35,410 nt of DNA from Ornithinimicrobium sp. (GCF_030537745.1 NZ_JAUNVI010000030.1:1-35410), one strand, 5' to 3'; counted from the stretch's first letter, positions 7,401 to 16,197 are shown. Notes: generated from the letters alone by a model not told the origin. Translations and numbers: made by a program.

Positions 7401-9245
7401 CGGCTGGTGGCCGCCTTCGACCACCGGCACATCTTCCTCGACCCCGATCCAGACGCAGCTAGCTCGTTCCGCGAGCGGGAGCGGATGTTCTCCCTGCCCC
7501 GGTCCAGCTGGGAAGACTACGACAAGAGCCAGCTCAGCGAGGGTGGCGGCATCTATGCCCGCACCCTTAAGGCCGTCCCGGTCAGCGCTTCGGTCCGCAA
7601 ACGGCTGGGCCTGCCGGGAGGCATCACTTCGCTGCCCCCCAACGACCTGCTCAAGGCGATCCTGCGGGCACCGGTGGATCTGCTGTGGAACGGCGGCATC
7701 GGGACCTACGTCAAGGGCTCGGAGGAGACCAACGCGCAGATCGGGGACCGGGGCAACGATCCGATCCGGGTCGACGGCTTGGAGCTGCGCACCCGGGTCG
7801 TCGGTGAGGGAGGCAACCTGGGGATGAGCCAGCTCGGCCGCGTCGAGGCAGCTCTGACGGGCGTCCAGGTCAACACGGACGCCATCGACAACTCCGCCGG
7901 CGTCGACAGCTCTGACCACGAGGTCAACATCAAGATCGCCCTGACGCCCCTGGTCAAGGATGGCTCGATGACGCTGGAGGACCGCAACGCGCTGCTGCAC
8001 TCCATGACAGAGGAGGTCGCCGAGAAGGTGCTGCGGCACAACTACGACCAGAACGTCCTGCTCGGTAACGGCCGTACCCAGCGCGAGATGATGGCTCCCG
8101 TCCACCGCCGGCTCATCGACTACCTGGAGGAGACCGCTGGGCTGGATCCGCAGCTGGAGTTTCTGCCGGACGACGCCGAGTGGGATCGCCGGGAGCAGGA
8201 GGGGCTCGGGATGACCAGTCCCGAGTTCGCCGTCCTGATCGCGTATTCCAAGTTGGGGATCAAGGAAGCCCTGAACTCCTCGGAGTTCGCCGAGGACCCG
8301 GCGCTGACCCAGACCCTGTTGGACTACTTCCCCGGACCGTTGCGGGAACGCGCGCACGACCAGCTGCTGGCGCACCCGTTGCGCAAGGAGATCATCGTTA
8401 ACGAGGTCGCCAATGCGATGGTCAACCGCGGTGGCGTGAGCTTCGCGTTCCGTGCCGCTGAGGAGACCGGCGCGACCCTGATGCAGATCGCCCGCGCCTT
8501 CCACGTCGTCCGTTCCGTCTTCGACCTACCGACCTTCGTCGAGGCGGTCGAGGAGCTGGACAACGTGGTCGACACAGCGACCCAGACTGAGATGCTCCTA
8601 GAGTTTCGTCGACTGATCGACCGGGCCGAACGCTGGTTCCTCAGCAACCGTTCCCTGAGCAGTGGCATGGACCGTGAGATCGAACGATTCGCCGCACCTG
8701 TCCAGACCCTGGTGCCCCAGCTCGGCGAGCTGCTCCAAGGGTCCGAACGTGAGCGCTGGAAGAACCGGGTGGATTGGGCCATCGAGCGTGGTGTGCCCGC
8801 AAAGCTGGCCGACCGCTATGCCTCGCTCCTGGACAGCTTCTCGCTGCTGGATGTGGTGGAGACGGCGATGCACCTCGAACGTGACGTCGAGGAGGTCGCC
8901 GAGGTCTACTTTGCGGTGTCCGAGGCGTTCAGCATGGACAAGATGCTGACCCACGTCTCCGAGCTGCCGCGAGACGATCGCTGGTCCTCGTTGGCGCGCG
9001 GAGCGATGCGCGACGATCTCTACGGCGTGATGCGGGGACTCACCCGCACCGTGGCTGAGCGCACGACTTCCGGCTCGGACGCGGTCCCGCGGGTCCGAGA
9101 GTGGATGGAGGAGAACCGCGCGGCCTTGGACCGAACGGCCTCTGTGCTCGGCACCATCAACGAGCTCGACGAGCCCGGCCTGGCCCCGCTGTCCGTCGCA
9201 CTTCGGACGTTGCGCGGGCTGGTCCGTCAGGGAGCTGCCGACTGA
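4458..9245 (+). CDS. gdh: NAD-dependent glutamate dehydrogenase, large (180 kDa) class
   Basis: This cytoplasmic enzyme deaminates glutamate to 2-oxoglutarate and ammonia with NAD+. It is 1595 residues long, as expected for the L_180 class (Rv2476c type, about 1600). A long N-terminal regulatory, ACT-like region spans roughly residues 1-700. The catalytic domain contains RFGAVARGGLRWSDRREDFR and then LVKAQTVKNAVIVPTGSKGA (about residues 790-830), holding the substrate-binding lysines. A helical C-terminal region follows. The frame stays open upstream to 4098, but the ATG at 4458 has GAGGAG 10 bases before it and gives the family N-terminus (ATLIDRFFHHATEQ). An in-frame ATG at 4419 is less likely. 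With pruA it forms a proline/arginine to 2-oxoglutarate route. Confidence 0.95.
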   Translation: MGSPATLIDRFFHHATEQTSGRDPDQLTAAVASIAQLSAQRTAGVAAVRVLNPSMETDGWSGRHTVVQVVTDDMPFLVDSVLGEIARHGLHVHLLAHPQLVVDETTGEVLDLEPRQAKGGQRIESWMFVEVDRLPQEEDRDDLRSGLSGVLADVRRACADWGAMRQRARSIIADLQLAAPSTVDPETVAPTIDFLSWLDDNHFTFLGYRSYDLVEESDASYLRSVPGSGLGILRDDPDAEPSLSPLRPEAVVTAREPRLLTVTKANTRATVHRTVPLDYLGIRRFDADGNVVGEQRFLGLFTQSAYNESTERLPIVGAKVREILAASGFAPDSHSGKDLVSVLEGLPRDELFQAPVDYLQTTANDVLHLLERPSAHAYVRPDEFGRFVSVLVFLPRDRYNTTSRLRVQHLLEEKFDGTLADQATRIGDGPLAQLHFVLRLPRDGDRPSVDLVALQTEIATATRTWHDGLADAVTAGVGDLAEAGDLVAAYGDAFPEAYKEDFDGESAYFDLTRLAALHSEAASARPHLHSESVDSASERRMKIYRVEEMSLTDVLPVFSDFGLEVTVQRPYELDPGANGTPSYIYDFGLRAASEQIWTGTGERSEEEIAAAFEDAFAAVWSGAAESDTLNSLVLTAGLDWRRVVILRALARYSRQIASPGLHHIEEALVANPAIAHQIVEHFTVRFDPDLQLSTQDRQRAADELAVTLEAGLDEVASLDQDRILRSIVALVKAAVRTNFYQLDESGAPKPYVSIKLLPQELPMLPEPRPAFEIWVYAPRVEGAHLRFGAVARGGLRWSDRREDFRTEVLGLVKAQTVKNAVIVPTGSKGAFFAKQLPPSSDREAWLAEGEAAYTTFIEGMLDITDNRTIDGVVAPERVIRYDGDDTYLVVAADKGTAKFSDLANSIAQSYGYWLDDAFASGGSAGYDHKEMGITARGAWESVKRHFRELGLNTQAQDFTVVGVGDMSGDVFGNGMLRSEHIRLVAAFDHRHIFLDPDPDAASSFRERERMFSLPRSSWEDYDKSQLSEGGGIYARTLKAVPVSASVRKRLGLPGGITSLPPNDLLKAILRAPVDLLWNGGIGTYVKGSEETNAQIGDRGNDPIRVDGLELRTRVVGEGGNLGMSQLGRVEAALTGVQVNTDAIDNSAGVDSSDHEVNIKIALTPLVKDGSMTLEDRNALLHSMTEEVAEKVLRHNYDQNVLLGNGRTQREMMAPVHRRLIDYLEETAGLDPQLEFLPDDAEWDRREQEGLGMTSPEFAVLIAYSKLGIKEALNSSEFAEDPALTQTLLDYFPGPLRERAHDQLLAHPLRKEIIVNEVANAMVNRGGVSFAFRAAEETGATLMQIARAFHVVRSVFDLPTFVEAVEELDNVVDTATQTEMLLEFRRLIDRAERWFLSNRSLSSGMDREIERFAAPVQTLVPQLGELLQGSERERWKNRVDWAIERGVPAKLADRYASLLDSFSLLDVVETAMHLERDVEEVAEVYFAVSEAFSMDKMLTHVSELPRDDRWSSLARGAMRDDLYGVMRGLTRTVAERTTSGSDAVPRVREWMEENRAALDRTASVLGTINELDEPGLAPLSVALRTLRGLVRQGAAD

Positions 9246-9277
9246 CGCTGCCGGTGGGGCACCCCATGCTCGAGCGT

Positions 9278-9283
9278 TAGAGT
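9278..9283 (+). promoter_or_regulatory. -10 box of leaderless pdtaS
   Basis: TAGAGT, six bases, then the GTG at 9290. There is no Shine-Dalgarno sequence, so the mRNA would start on the initiator codon. Confidence 0.6.
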
Positions 9284-9289
9284 GCGCAC

Positions 9290-10798
9290 GTGCCGTCACT
9301 GCGCGAGACCCTGACCAGGACCAACCTGTCCGCTGCCGCGACTGACTGGCTGCACCGGCTGGTCGCGGACTGGCAGATGGTGGCCGACCTGGCCTTCGCC
9401 GACCTCACGTTGTGGCTGCCCATCGAGCTGGACGCCACTGGTGACCGGGCGGGCTCGACCTGGTTCCTCGCTGCGCACGCGCGCCCCTCGACCGGCCCGA
9501 ACTTCTATCACGACGATGTCATCGGGCGCCCGGCCGAGCCGGGCCGGGAAACCTACCTGAGGCAGGTCTACACCACCGGCCGGTCAATCACGCCGGATGA
9601 GACCGGCTATGTGCGTGAGCAGTTTGTGCCAGTGGTGTGCCAGGGCCGGACCATCGCGATCCTGATCCGGCATACCGATCTGCACAACATGCGTCAGCAG
9701 GGTGGCCTGGAGGTCAACTATCTGCAGATCAGCCAGCAACTGTTCAGGATGATCGCCGAGGGGGACTTCCCGATCGATGGGGCCGCGATCGGGGTGGGGC
9801 GTGGCACCCCGCGGGTCGGGGACGGTGTGGTGCGCCTGACGGCCGATGGCATCATCGACTATGCCAGTCCGAATGCCGTCTCGGCGCTGCGGCGGCTCGG
9901 CCACACCGACCAGGTCAACGGTGCTGACCTGTCGAAGATCGTTACCGACCGGCTGCAGGAGGGGACCACCGTCGATGAGACCGTCCCCCTGGTCCTGACG
10001 GGTCGAGCTCCGTGGGGCAGCGAAATCGAGACAGGCGGGGTCAACCTCACCCTACGCGCGGTGCCGCTGACACGGGGCGGGGTGCGCATGGGCGCCCTTC
10101 TCCTGCTTCGGGACGTCAGCGAGATCCGCCGTCGCGAACGCGAGCTGCTCAGCAAGGACGCCACGATCCGGGAGATCCACCACCGGGTGAAGAACAACCT
10201 GCAGACGGTCGCAGCGCTGCTGCGGCTGCAGTCGCGCCGGCTGGAGGACCCCGCCGCCAAGGAGGCACTAGCCGAGGCGGGACGGCGGCTCACCACGGTC
10301 GCCCTCGTGCACGACACCCTGAGTCAGGGCTTTTCCGAGCAGGTGGACTTCGACGAGGTCGCCAACCGGGTGCTCAAGGCCACCGTCGAGGTGGCCGCCA
10401 CGTCGACCGTCGTCGCGACCGAGCTGCAGGGGACCTTTGGTTCGGTGCTGGCCGGAGACGCCACGCACCTGGCGATGATCCTGGCCGAGCTGGTCCACAA
10501 TGCCGTGGAGCATGGGTTCGAGGAGCGAGAGCTGGCGGCGGGAGCCACCCGGGTAGCTCCCCGGGTGGTGGTCTCGGCCCGACGCCTGAAGATTGCTTCC
10601 CAGGACGGGGTCGAGGTGATGGTGATCGACAACGGGGTGGGCCTACCCGGGGGGGAGCGTCCCGACCGTTCCGGATTGGGGATGCAGATCGTCGAGGCGC
10701 TGATCTCGGACCTGCGCGGTGAGATCTCCTGGAGGACGACGAAGCCGCACGGGACCGTCGTGCGGTTCACCGTGCGGCTGCGTTCCAACGCCAACTGA
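9290..10798 (+). CDS. pdtaS: Sensor histidine kinase PdtaS
   Basis: This 502-residue soluble kinase matches mycobacterial PdtaS (Rv3220c, about 501). An N-terminal GAF-like domain spans about residues 1-150 and a PAS domain about 180-280. A HisKA_2 dimerisation/phosphoacceptor helix follows, with REIHHRVKNNLQTVAALLRL and the histidine pair H297-H298. The C-terminal ATPase domain has an N box (ELVHNAVEHGF) and G box (VIDNGVGLPGG, GLGMQIVEAL). In mycobacteria it phosphorylates the antiterminator regulator PdtaR and responds to metals and nitric oxide; PdtaR is not in this window. It converges on whiB1, the same pairing as Rv3220c/Rv3219. The GTG start is chosen from the leaderless -10 spacing. 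Confidence 0.93.
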   Translation: MPSLRETLTRTNLSAAATDWLHRLVADWQMVADLAFADLTLWLPIELDATGDRAGSTWFLAAHARPSTGPNFYHDDVIGRPAEPGRETYLRQVYTTGRSITPDETGYVREQFVPVVCQGRTIAILIRHTDLHNMRQQGGLEVNYLQISQQLFRMIAEGDFPIDGAAIGVGRGTPRVGDGVVRLTADGIIDYASPNAVSALRRLGHTDQVNGADLSKIVTDRLQEGTTVDETVPLVLTGRAPWGSEIETGGVNLTLRAVPLTRGGVRMGALLLLRDVSEIRRRERELLSKDATIREIHHRVKNNLQTVAALLRLQSRRLEDPAAKEALAEAGRRLTTVALVHDTLSQGFSEQVDFDEVANRVLKATVEVAATSTVVATELQGTFGSVLAGDATHLAMILAELVHNAVEHGFEERELAAGATRVAPRVVVSARRLKIASQDGVEVMVIDNGVGLPGGERPDRSGLGMQIVEALISDLRGEISWRTTKPHGTVVRFTVRLRSNAN

Positions 10799-10799
10799 G

Positions 10800-10813
10800 G
10801 CCGAAGTCTCGGC
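10800..10813. terminator. Small hairpin between convergent pdtaS and whiB1
   Basis: GCCGA and TCGGC form a 5-bp stem with the loop AGTC just after the pdtaS stop. The stem is short and there is no T run, so it is only a possible terminator. Confidence 0.2.
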
Positions 10814-10863
10814 TGTTGGCTTGATGCTGCTGTGGTCTGCCCTGGGTCGGCGGTGGAGAGGGG

Positions 10864-11112
10864 TCAGCCGGCTCGGCGCGCCCTGGCCTTACGACGCTTG
10901 AGGGCACGACGCTCATCCTCGGACAGTCCGCCCCAGACACCAGCGTCCTGACCTGTCTCCAGCGCCCACTTCAAGCAGACGTCAATGACGGGACAGGTCC
11001 GACACACCGCCTTCGCATCCTCGATCTGCTGCAGGGCGGGGCCCGTATTTCCGATCGGGAAGAACAGCTCGGGGTCCTCGTCGAGGCAGGCTGCGCGATC
11101 GCGCCAGTCCAT
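10864..11112 (-). CDS. whiB1: Iron-sulfur transcription factor WhiB1
   Basis: This 82-residue Wbl protein closely resembles WhiB1. It has MDWRDRAAC, DEDPELFFPIGNTGP, the four [4Fe-4S] ligands C9, C37, C40 and C46 (Cx27Cx2Cx5C), the GVWGG turn and a basic tail (RRALKRRKARARRAG). In mycobacteria WhiB1 is an essential, nitric-oxide-sensitive regulator that binds the main sigma factor. AAGGAG precedes the ATG at about 9 bases. It sits tail-to-tail with pdtaS. About 330 bases of non-coding DNA lie upstream, suggesting complex regulation or a long 5' leader. Confidence 0.95.
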   Translation of the reverse strand: MDWRDRAACLDEDPELFFPIGNTGPALQQIEDAKAVCRTCPVIDVCLKWALETGQDAGVWGGLSEDERRALKRRKARARRAG

Positions 11113-11440
11113 CAGTCGTTGCTCCTTGCATCTACCTGCTGTGGGGCAGGGGTATCAGTCATCTCAGCCGCGAGAAGCCGGGGTCCTCGCTGGAGGGAGA
11201 CGACAACGTCTGTGTTCACCATCACTACGCGTGAGCCCGTCGGGAACGGTCACGTTCTTCGTTATTCCGACGCCGTGGTGGTGACGCCTTTGTGCCAACG
11301 CTCTAGAACCGCGCCGTGTTCCATCCTCCCAGAGGGGGGCCCGCCCGCACAAGGGTCTGACCTTAGCCATCCGCCCGAAATGGGTGAGGCGTCAGTCACA
11401 TCGGCGCCCATCCTTCCCACCACCCTGTCCTGCCGTGTGG
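11113..11440 (-). promoter_or_regulatory. Long whiB1 upstream region
   Basis: There is no convincing gene in this 328-base stretch. A minus-strand TAAGGT (11365-11360) is the best -10 candidate and would give a leader of about 240 bases; promoters nearer the gene cannot be excluded. A GC-rich patch lies around 11333-11348. At 11384-11399 is GTGA-N8-TCAC, which resembles a CRP half-site pair but with the wrong spacing. Confidence 0.3.
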
Positions 11441-12649
11441 TCAGCGCGGGAGAACGACCCCGGCCTGCGCCTGCGTGTCATACGCGTATACCTCGGTGCC
11501 GTCGATGAACACGCGCAGGGCACGTGAAGTCAGGTCGAGCGGGTCACCGGACCAGAGCACGACGTCGGCGTCCTTGCCGACCGTCAGCGAGCCGACGCGG
11601 TCCTCGACGCCCAGCACGGTGGCGGGGTTGATCGTGACGGCACGCAGCGCAGCCTCCCTGTCCATCCCCTCTCGCACCGCGAGGGCGACCTGGGTGATGA
11701 GGTACTCGATCGGCACGACCGGATGGTCGGTGATGATCGAGACCTGGACCCCCGCGCGGTCCAGGATGCCCGGCGCCTTGAGCGAACGAGCGCGCACCTC
11801 GACCTTCGACCGGCTGACGATGAGCGGCCCGTAGAGGACCGGCACGCCCTTCTCGGCGAGCAGGTCGGCCATCAGGTAGCTCTCGGTGCCGTGGTCCAGC
11901 ACGAGTTGATAGCCGAACTCGTCCGCCAGCCGCAGCGCGGTCGCGATGTCGTCAGCGCGGTGGCAGTGCTGCCGCCACGGGATCTCCCGGTCCAGCACCT
12001 TGACCAGGATCTCGCTGACCAGGTCGGTGTCGACCGGCTTGTCGTCACCGGCCGCTGCCACCTTGGCCTGGTAGCTGCGGGCTGCGGCGAACGCGCGGCG
12101 GAGGACGAGTGCGACGCCGAGCCGGGTCGAGGGCGTCTTTTTCTGGTCGCCGTAGACGCGCTTGGGATTCTCACCCAGGGCCGACTTCACCCCGGAAGGG
12201 CTGCGCAGCACCATCTCATCGACATACCGGCCGTAGGTCTTGAGGGCGACTGCCTGTCCGCCGATGGGGTTGCCTGAGCCGGGGTTGACGTTGACGGTGG
12301 TGATCCCTCCCATGAGCGCGTCGTCGAAGCCCTGCTCGCGGGGGTTGATCGCGTCGATCGCGCGGGCCGCAGCCATGACGGGGTCGGTCATCTCGTTGGT
12401 GTCCTGGCCGGCCCACCCTTCGCCCTCCTCCCAGACGCCCAGGTGGACGTGCGCGTCGATCAGTCCGGGCAGCACCCAGCCGCCGGCGGCGTCCACGACC
12501 TCTGCATCACCGGGGACCGAGATGCCACTGGCCGGTCCGACGGCTTCGATGCGACCGTCGCGCAGGAGGACGACTCCGTCGTCGAAGGGATCGCCGTCGA
12601 TCGGGACGACGCGGGCACCGACAAGGGCAATGGGCGTGTGGGTTGGCAT
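11441..12649 (-). CDS. Amidohydrolase family protein
   Basis: This 402-residue metal-dependent hydrolase of the imidazolonepropionase-like amidohydrolase superfamily has a TIM-barrel core flanked by a small beta-sandwich. The N-terminal strand region (IALVGARVVPIDG) leads into the metal-binding motif GLIDAHVHLG. Further ligands are likely in QHCHRADDI and LDHGTESY, with a conserved aspartate in SIITDHPVVP. The C-terminal VGSLTVGKDADVVLWSGDPL is the family's sandwich signature. There is no signal peptide, so it is cytoplasmic. The substrate cannot be told from the sequence. The ATG at 12649 follows TAAGGT by six bases, a leaderless start. Confidence 0.88.
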   Translation of the reverse strand: MPTHTPIALVGARVVPIDGDPFDDGVVLLRDGRIEAVGPASGISVPGDAEVVDAAGGWVLPGLIDAHVHLGVWEEGEGWAGQDTNEMTDPVMAAARAIDAINPREQGFDDALMGGITTVNVNPGSGNPIGGQAVALKTYGRYVDEMVLRSPSGVKSALGENPKRVYGDQKKTPSTRLGVALVLRRAFAAARSYQAKVAAAGDDKPVDTDLVSEILVKVLDREIPWRQHCHRADDIATALRLADEFGYQLVLDHGTESYLMADLLAEKGVPVLYGPLIVSRSKVEVRARSLKAPGILDRAGVQVSIITDHPVVPIEYLITQVALAVREGMDREAALRAVTINPATVLGVEDRVGSLTVGKDADVVLWSGDPLDLTSRALRVFIDGTEVYAYDTQAQAGVVLPR

Positions 12650-12655
12650 GGGTCC

Positions 12656-12661
12656 ACCTTA
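12656..12661 (-). promoter_or_regulatory. -10 box of leaderless amidohydrolase gene
   Basis: TAAGGT on the minus strand, six bases, then the ATG at 12649. Confidence 0.55.
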
Positions 12662-12722
12662 AGCAGTCCGGCTGGACGTGCCTACGCGGTCCGTCGCTGG
12701 TGGCCTCAGTGGGTGCGGATGA

Positions 12723-13523
12723 TCAGTGGCCGGGCGTGACCTGCTCGGGAGCACGGAGGGCGAGGACGCAGTCGGGACATAGGCCGTGCTCGGGGAGCCG
12801 GTAGAACAGGCAACAGCCGGAGCGGACGAAGAGCTCGTGAGGATCAGCCATGACGCCGCCGATCCCGGCGGGCAGACCGTCAGGTGCGCGGACCGATCCG
12901 CCCTGCGCCAGCCGTGGATGGCCCAGCAGCTCCCGTGCCAGGGCCCAGGCCGCGGCCGCGCGTCCCGGATGCTGCTGCGCGAGCACGCGGGCCGCGCCGA
13001 CCAGCGAAGACGCAGCGTTGCTGATCAGGACCCGGTCGGCGGTCTGGCCGACCCTGGAGCAGGCCTCGTTCAGGGTTGCGAGGCTGCCGTCGACGACCAG
13101 GTCCCCGATCACCTGGGCGGCCTCGGACAGGCTCGACACGGCATACCCCGCCTCCGGGTCGCGGACACCCAGGGGAACTGCGCCGCCGTGCTCGGGGCTC
13201 GCGACCAGCGCGTCAGGGGACAGGTCTGGCACCCAGCCGTGCAGCACCGCAGCCGCCAGCGCCGGAGACCAGAGGCGGGAGGCAAGCCCGACCTGAGTCG
13301 CGGAGACAGCGACGCGGGGGTCGACATCGACGATCGCCATCCCCGTGCTGGCCGCCAACGCGGCGCGCACGCTCGCAAAGCGGGTGGTCAAGGCGTCGTC
13401 GGCCAGCACCTGTGCCCAGGGCAGCGCGCCCGACTCTGGAGCAGCGACCAGCGCGGAGAATCCTCCGAGGGCCTGCAGGTCAGACAGGACCTGCACGCCC
13501 TCGACGGCGGACGGACCGGTCAC
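12723..13523 (-). CDS. FhuF-like [2Fe-2S] protein
   Basis: This protein has about 266 residues. Its C-terminus carries SGCCLFYRLPEHGLCPDCVL, the CCx10Cx2C pattern that binds [2Fe-2S] in FhuF-type ferric-siderophore reductases. The rest is helical and Ala-rich, as in actinobacterial FhuF-like proteins. The likely role is reductive iron release from a siderophore in the cytoplasm. The reading frame extends into ppdK, but the GTG at 13523 lies 7 bases after the ppdK stop and removes the overlap; no good Shine-Dalgarno sequence is visible, so the start is uncertain. It is probably co-transcribed with ppdK. No siderophore uptake gene is in the window. Confidence 0.8.
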   Translation of the reverse strand: MTGPSAVEGVQVLSDLQALGGFSALVAAPESGALPWAQVLADDALTTRFASVRAALAASTGMAIVDVDPRVAVSATQVGLASRLWSPALAAAVLHGWVPDLSPDALVASPEHGGAVPLGVRDPEAGYAVSSLSEAAQVIGDLVVDGSLATLNEACSRVGQTADRVLISNAASSLVGAARVLAQQHPGRAAAAWALARELLGHPRLAQGGSVRAPDGLPAGIGGVMADPHELFVRSGCCLFYRLPEHGLCPDCVLALRAPEQVTPGH

Positions 13524-13530
13524 GGGCCGC

Positions 13531-16197
13531 TCAGTCGTCGGAGCTGGCGGAGTCGAGCACCGCGCGCGCAGCGGCGAAGCGCGCGATGGGCACCCGGAAG
13601 GGTGAGCAGGAGACATAGTCGAGGCCCAGCGTGTGGAACAGGTGGATCGACGCCGGGTCGCCACCATGCTCACCGCAGACGCCGACCTTGAGGTCCGGCT
13701 TCACGGACCGGCCGCGGTCGGTCCCGATCTGGACGAGGCCACCGATGCCGTCGCGGTCGATGGACTCGAACGGGTTGGCTGGGATGACGTCCTCGCTCAC
13801 GTAGGCCGACAAGAAGCCGCCCTCGGCGTCGTCCCGGCTGATCCCGATGCCCGTCTGGGTCAGGTCGTTGGTGCCGAAGGAGAAGAAGTCGGCGTACTCG
13901 GCGATCTGGTCGGCGACGATCGCTGCGCGGGGCAACTCGATCATGGTGCCGACGTGGACCTCGAGCTCTTCACCCGCGGACGTGAGCTCCTCGGTGATCG
14001 CGCGCTCGACCACCTCCCGCTGCGCCTTGAGCTCAGAGGCGAAGGCCACCAGCGGGATCATGATCTCCACGGTGGCGGTCTCTCCCTCCCGCTCGCGGAC
14101 CGCCAGGGCGGCCCGGACGACGGCTCGTGCCTGCATCTCGGGGATCTCCGGATAGAGCATGCCCAGTCGGCAGCCGCGGGTGCCGAGCATCGGGTTTTGC
14201 TCGTGCAGGCGCTTGACGGAAGAAAGTAGGGTGCGGGCCCGGTCGAGCTCGTCGGCGTCGCCCCCGGTGAGCTGGAGGCGCTGCACCAGCAGCGACTGCT
14301 CGACCAGGTCAGGAAGGAACTCGTGCAGCGGTGGGTCGAGCAGTCGGACGGTCACGGGCAGACCCTTCATCGCGGTGAAGATGCCCTCGAAGTCTTCCTG
14401 CTGCATCGGCAGGATCTTCTCCAGCGCCTCTGCACGGTCTTCGATGGTGTCCGCCAGGATCATCTCGCGGACCGCGGGCAGGCGGTCAGCGGCCATGAAC
14501 ATGTGCTCGGTGCGGCACAGCCCAATACCCTCGGCGCCCAGCTCGCGCGCCTTGGCAGCATCTTCGGCCGTGTCGGCGTTGGCGCGGACCCCGAGCCGAC
14601 GGATCTGGTCGGCCCAGCCCACGATGGCCTCGAAGTCCTCGTTGACCTGCGGCGGGACGAGGGTGAGCGCCTCCCCGAAGACGTCGCCGGTAGACCCGTC
14701 GAGGGTGATCAGGTCGCCCTCATGGAAGACCCGGTCGCCGACCGTGAGGGTCTTGTCGCCGGTGTTGATCCGGATGGCCTGGGCGCCGGCCACGCAGGGC
14801 TTGCCCATGCCCCTGGCCACCACTGCTGCGTGTGAGGTCATGCCACCGTGGGCAGTCAGGACGCCCTGAGCCACGATCACGCCCGCGATGTCATCGGGGG
14901 TCGTCTCGTAGCGCACCAGCACGACCGGCTCGTTCACACCGCGGGTCGCTGCCGTCTCAGCGTCGAAGACCAAGCCTCCGACGGCCGCGCCGGGGGAGGC
15001 CGGCAAGCCCTTGGTGATGGCGGTCTTGCCGTGCTCGGGGTCGATCGCGGGGTGCAAGAGCTGGTCGAGCTGGCGGGCCTGGATGCGCTGGAGCGCTTCC
15101 TCGCGGCGCAGCACGCCCTCCTCCACGAGGTCGCGTGCCACCTTCAGCGCCGCGGCAGCGGTGCGTTTGCCGTTGCGGGTCTGCAGCAGATAGAGCGTGC
15201 CGTCCTCGACGGTGAACTCGATGTCCTGCATGTCCTTGTAGTACGCCTCTAGGTCTGCCATGGTGCTGATCAGGTCTCCATAGGCCTGCGGCAGCACGTC
15301 CTCCATCTCGGCCAGCGCGCGCGGGGTGCGGATGCCCGCGACGACGTCCTCACCCTGCGCGTTGAGCAGGAACTCGCCATAGAGTTCCTTGGCGCCGGTG
15401 GAAGGGTTGCGGGTGAAGCAGACCCCCGTCGCAGACGTCTCGCCACGGTTGCCGAAGACCATCTGCATGACGTTGACGGCGGTGCCGAGGTCATCGGAGA
15501 TGTCGTTGGCCCGGCGATAGACGCGGGCGCGGGGCGTGTCCCAGGACAGGAAGACGGCGTCGATCGCGCGCTTGAGCTGCTCGCGCGCGTCGCCGGGCAG
15601 GTCGCGGCCCAGCTCCTGGCGGGAGACGCGTTTGAAGATCTCGACAAGCTCCTGCAGGTCAGCGACCGTGAGGTCGGTGTCCTGCTGGACCCCGCGGCGC
15701 GCTTTGAGCGAGGTGAGCTCGTCCTCGTAGACGTGCGGAGGCACCCCTTCGACAACTTCGCCATACATCGCCAGGAACCGACGGTAGGAGTCCCAGGCGA
15801 ACCGCGGGTTGTCGGACTCCGCCCCCAGCGACTCGACCGTGTCGTCTCCGACGCCCAGGTTGAGGATCGTGTCCATCATGCCGGGCATGGAGGTCACGGC
15901 GCCGGAGCGGACCGAGACCAGCAGCGGCTTGTCCTTGCCGCCCAAGGTGCGGCCGGTGCGCTCCTCCAGCCGCGCCAGGGAGTCCTGGATGTCGTCCCAC
16001 AGCCCCTCCGGCCAGGCGCCGGCCGCATTCATGGTGTCCACGCACGCCGCCGTGGTGACGGTGAAGCCGTCCGGCACCGGGATCCCCATGCTCTTCATCT
16101 CTGCCAGGCCCGCCCCCTTGCCGCCGATGAGTGACTTCAACGAGGCGTTGCCCTCGGACATGTCGTAGAGGTATCTGGCTGCGGTGTTCCCGGTCAT
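13531..16197 (-). CDS. ppdK: Pyruvate, phosphate dikinase
   Basis: This enzyme interconverts pyruvate + ATP + Pi with PEP + AMP + PPi. It is 888 residues long, the standard bacterial PPDK length. The N-terminal ATP-binding domain starts SLIGGKGAGLAEMKSMGIPVP. The swivelling phosphohistidine domain holds GGMTSHAAVVARGMGKPCV, with H456 as the phosphocarrier and T454, two residues earlier, as the regulatory phosphorylation site of the PPDK family. The C-terminal PEP/pyruvate barrel ends with VGVCGEHGGDP, catalytic C841. The ATG at 16197 is preceded by AGGAAG. Its regulator gene lies immediately upstream on the same strand, consistent with control by ADP-dependent phosphorylation. Confidence 0.97.
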   Translation of the reverse strand: MTGNTAARYLYDMSEGNASLKSLIGGKGAGLAEMKSMGIPVPDGFTVTTAACVDTMNAAGAWPEGLWDDIQDSLARLEERTGRTLGGKDKPLLVSVRSGAVTSMPGMMDTILNLGVGDDTVESLGAESDNPRFAWDSYRRFLAMYGEVVEGVPPHVYEDELTSLKARRGVQQDTDLTVADLQELVEIFKRVSRQELGRDLPGDAREQLKRAIDAVFLSWDTPRARVYRRANDISDDLGTAVNVMQMVFGNRGETSATGVCFTRNPSTGAKELYGEFLLNAQGEDVVAGIRTPRALAEMEDVLPQAYGDLISTMADLEAYYKDMQDIEFTVEDGTLYLLQTRNGKRTAAAALKVARDLVEEGVLRREEALQRIQARQLDQLLHPAIDPEHGKTAITKGLPASPGAAVGGLVFDAETAATRGVNEPVVLVRYETTPDDIAGVIVAQGVLTAHGGMTSHAAVVARGMGKPCVAGAQAIRINTGDKTLTVGDRVFHEGDLITLDGSTGDVFGEALTLVPPQVNEDFEAIVGWADQIRRLGVRANADTAEDAAKARELGAEGIGLCRTEHMFMAADRLPAVREMILADTIEDRAEALEKILPMQQEDFEGIFTAMKGLPVTVRLLDPPLHEFLPDLVEQSLLVQRLQLTGGDADELDRARTLLSSVKRLHEQNPMLGTRGCRLGMLYPEIPEMQARAVVRAALAVREREGETATVEIMIPLVAFASELKAQREVVERAITEELTSAGEELEVHVGTMIELPRAAIVADQIAEYADFFSFGTNDLTQTGIGISRDDAEGGFLSAYVSEDVIPANPFESIDRDGIGGLVQIGTDRGRSVKPDLKVGVCGEHGGDPASIHLFHTLGLDYVSCSPFRVPIARFAAARAVLDSASSDD

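Noticed and set aside
6975-8504. 509-residue minus-strand open frame inside glutamate dehydrogenase
   Set aside because: It is antisense to the catalytic and C-terminal parts of a conserved enzyme; the composition is that of a GC-rich shadow.
11164-11370. 68-residue minus-strand open frame upstream of whiB1
   Set aside because: It has no ribosome site, an Arg-rich shadow-like composition and no family resemblance; the region is better read as regulatory.
11383-11400. CRP-like site (GTGA-N8-TCAC) upstream of whiB1
   Set aside because: CRP-family sites need a six-base spacer between these half-sites; here it is eight, so the similarity is probably chance.
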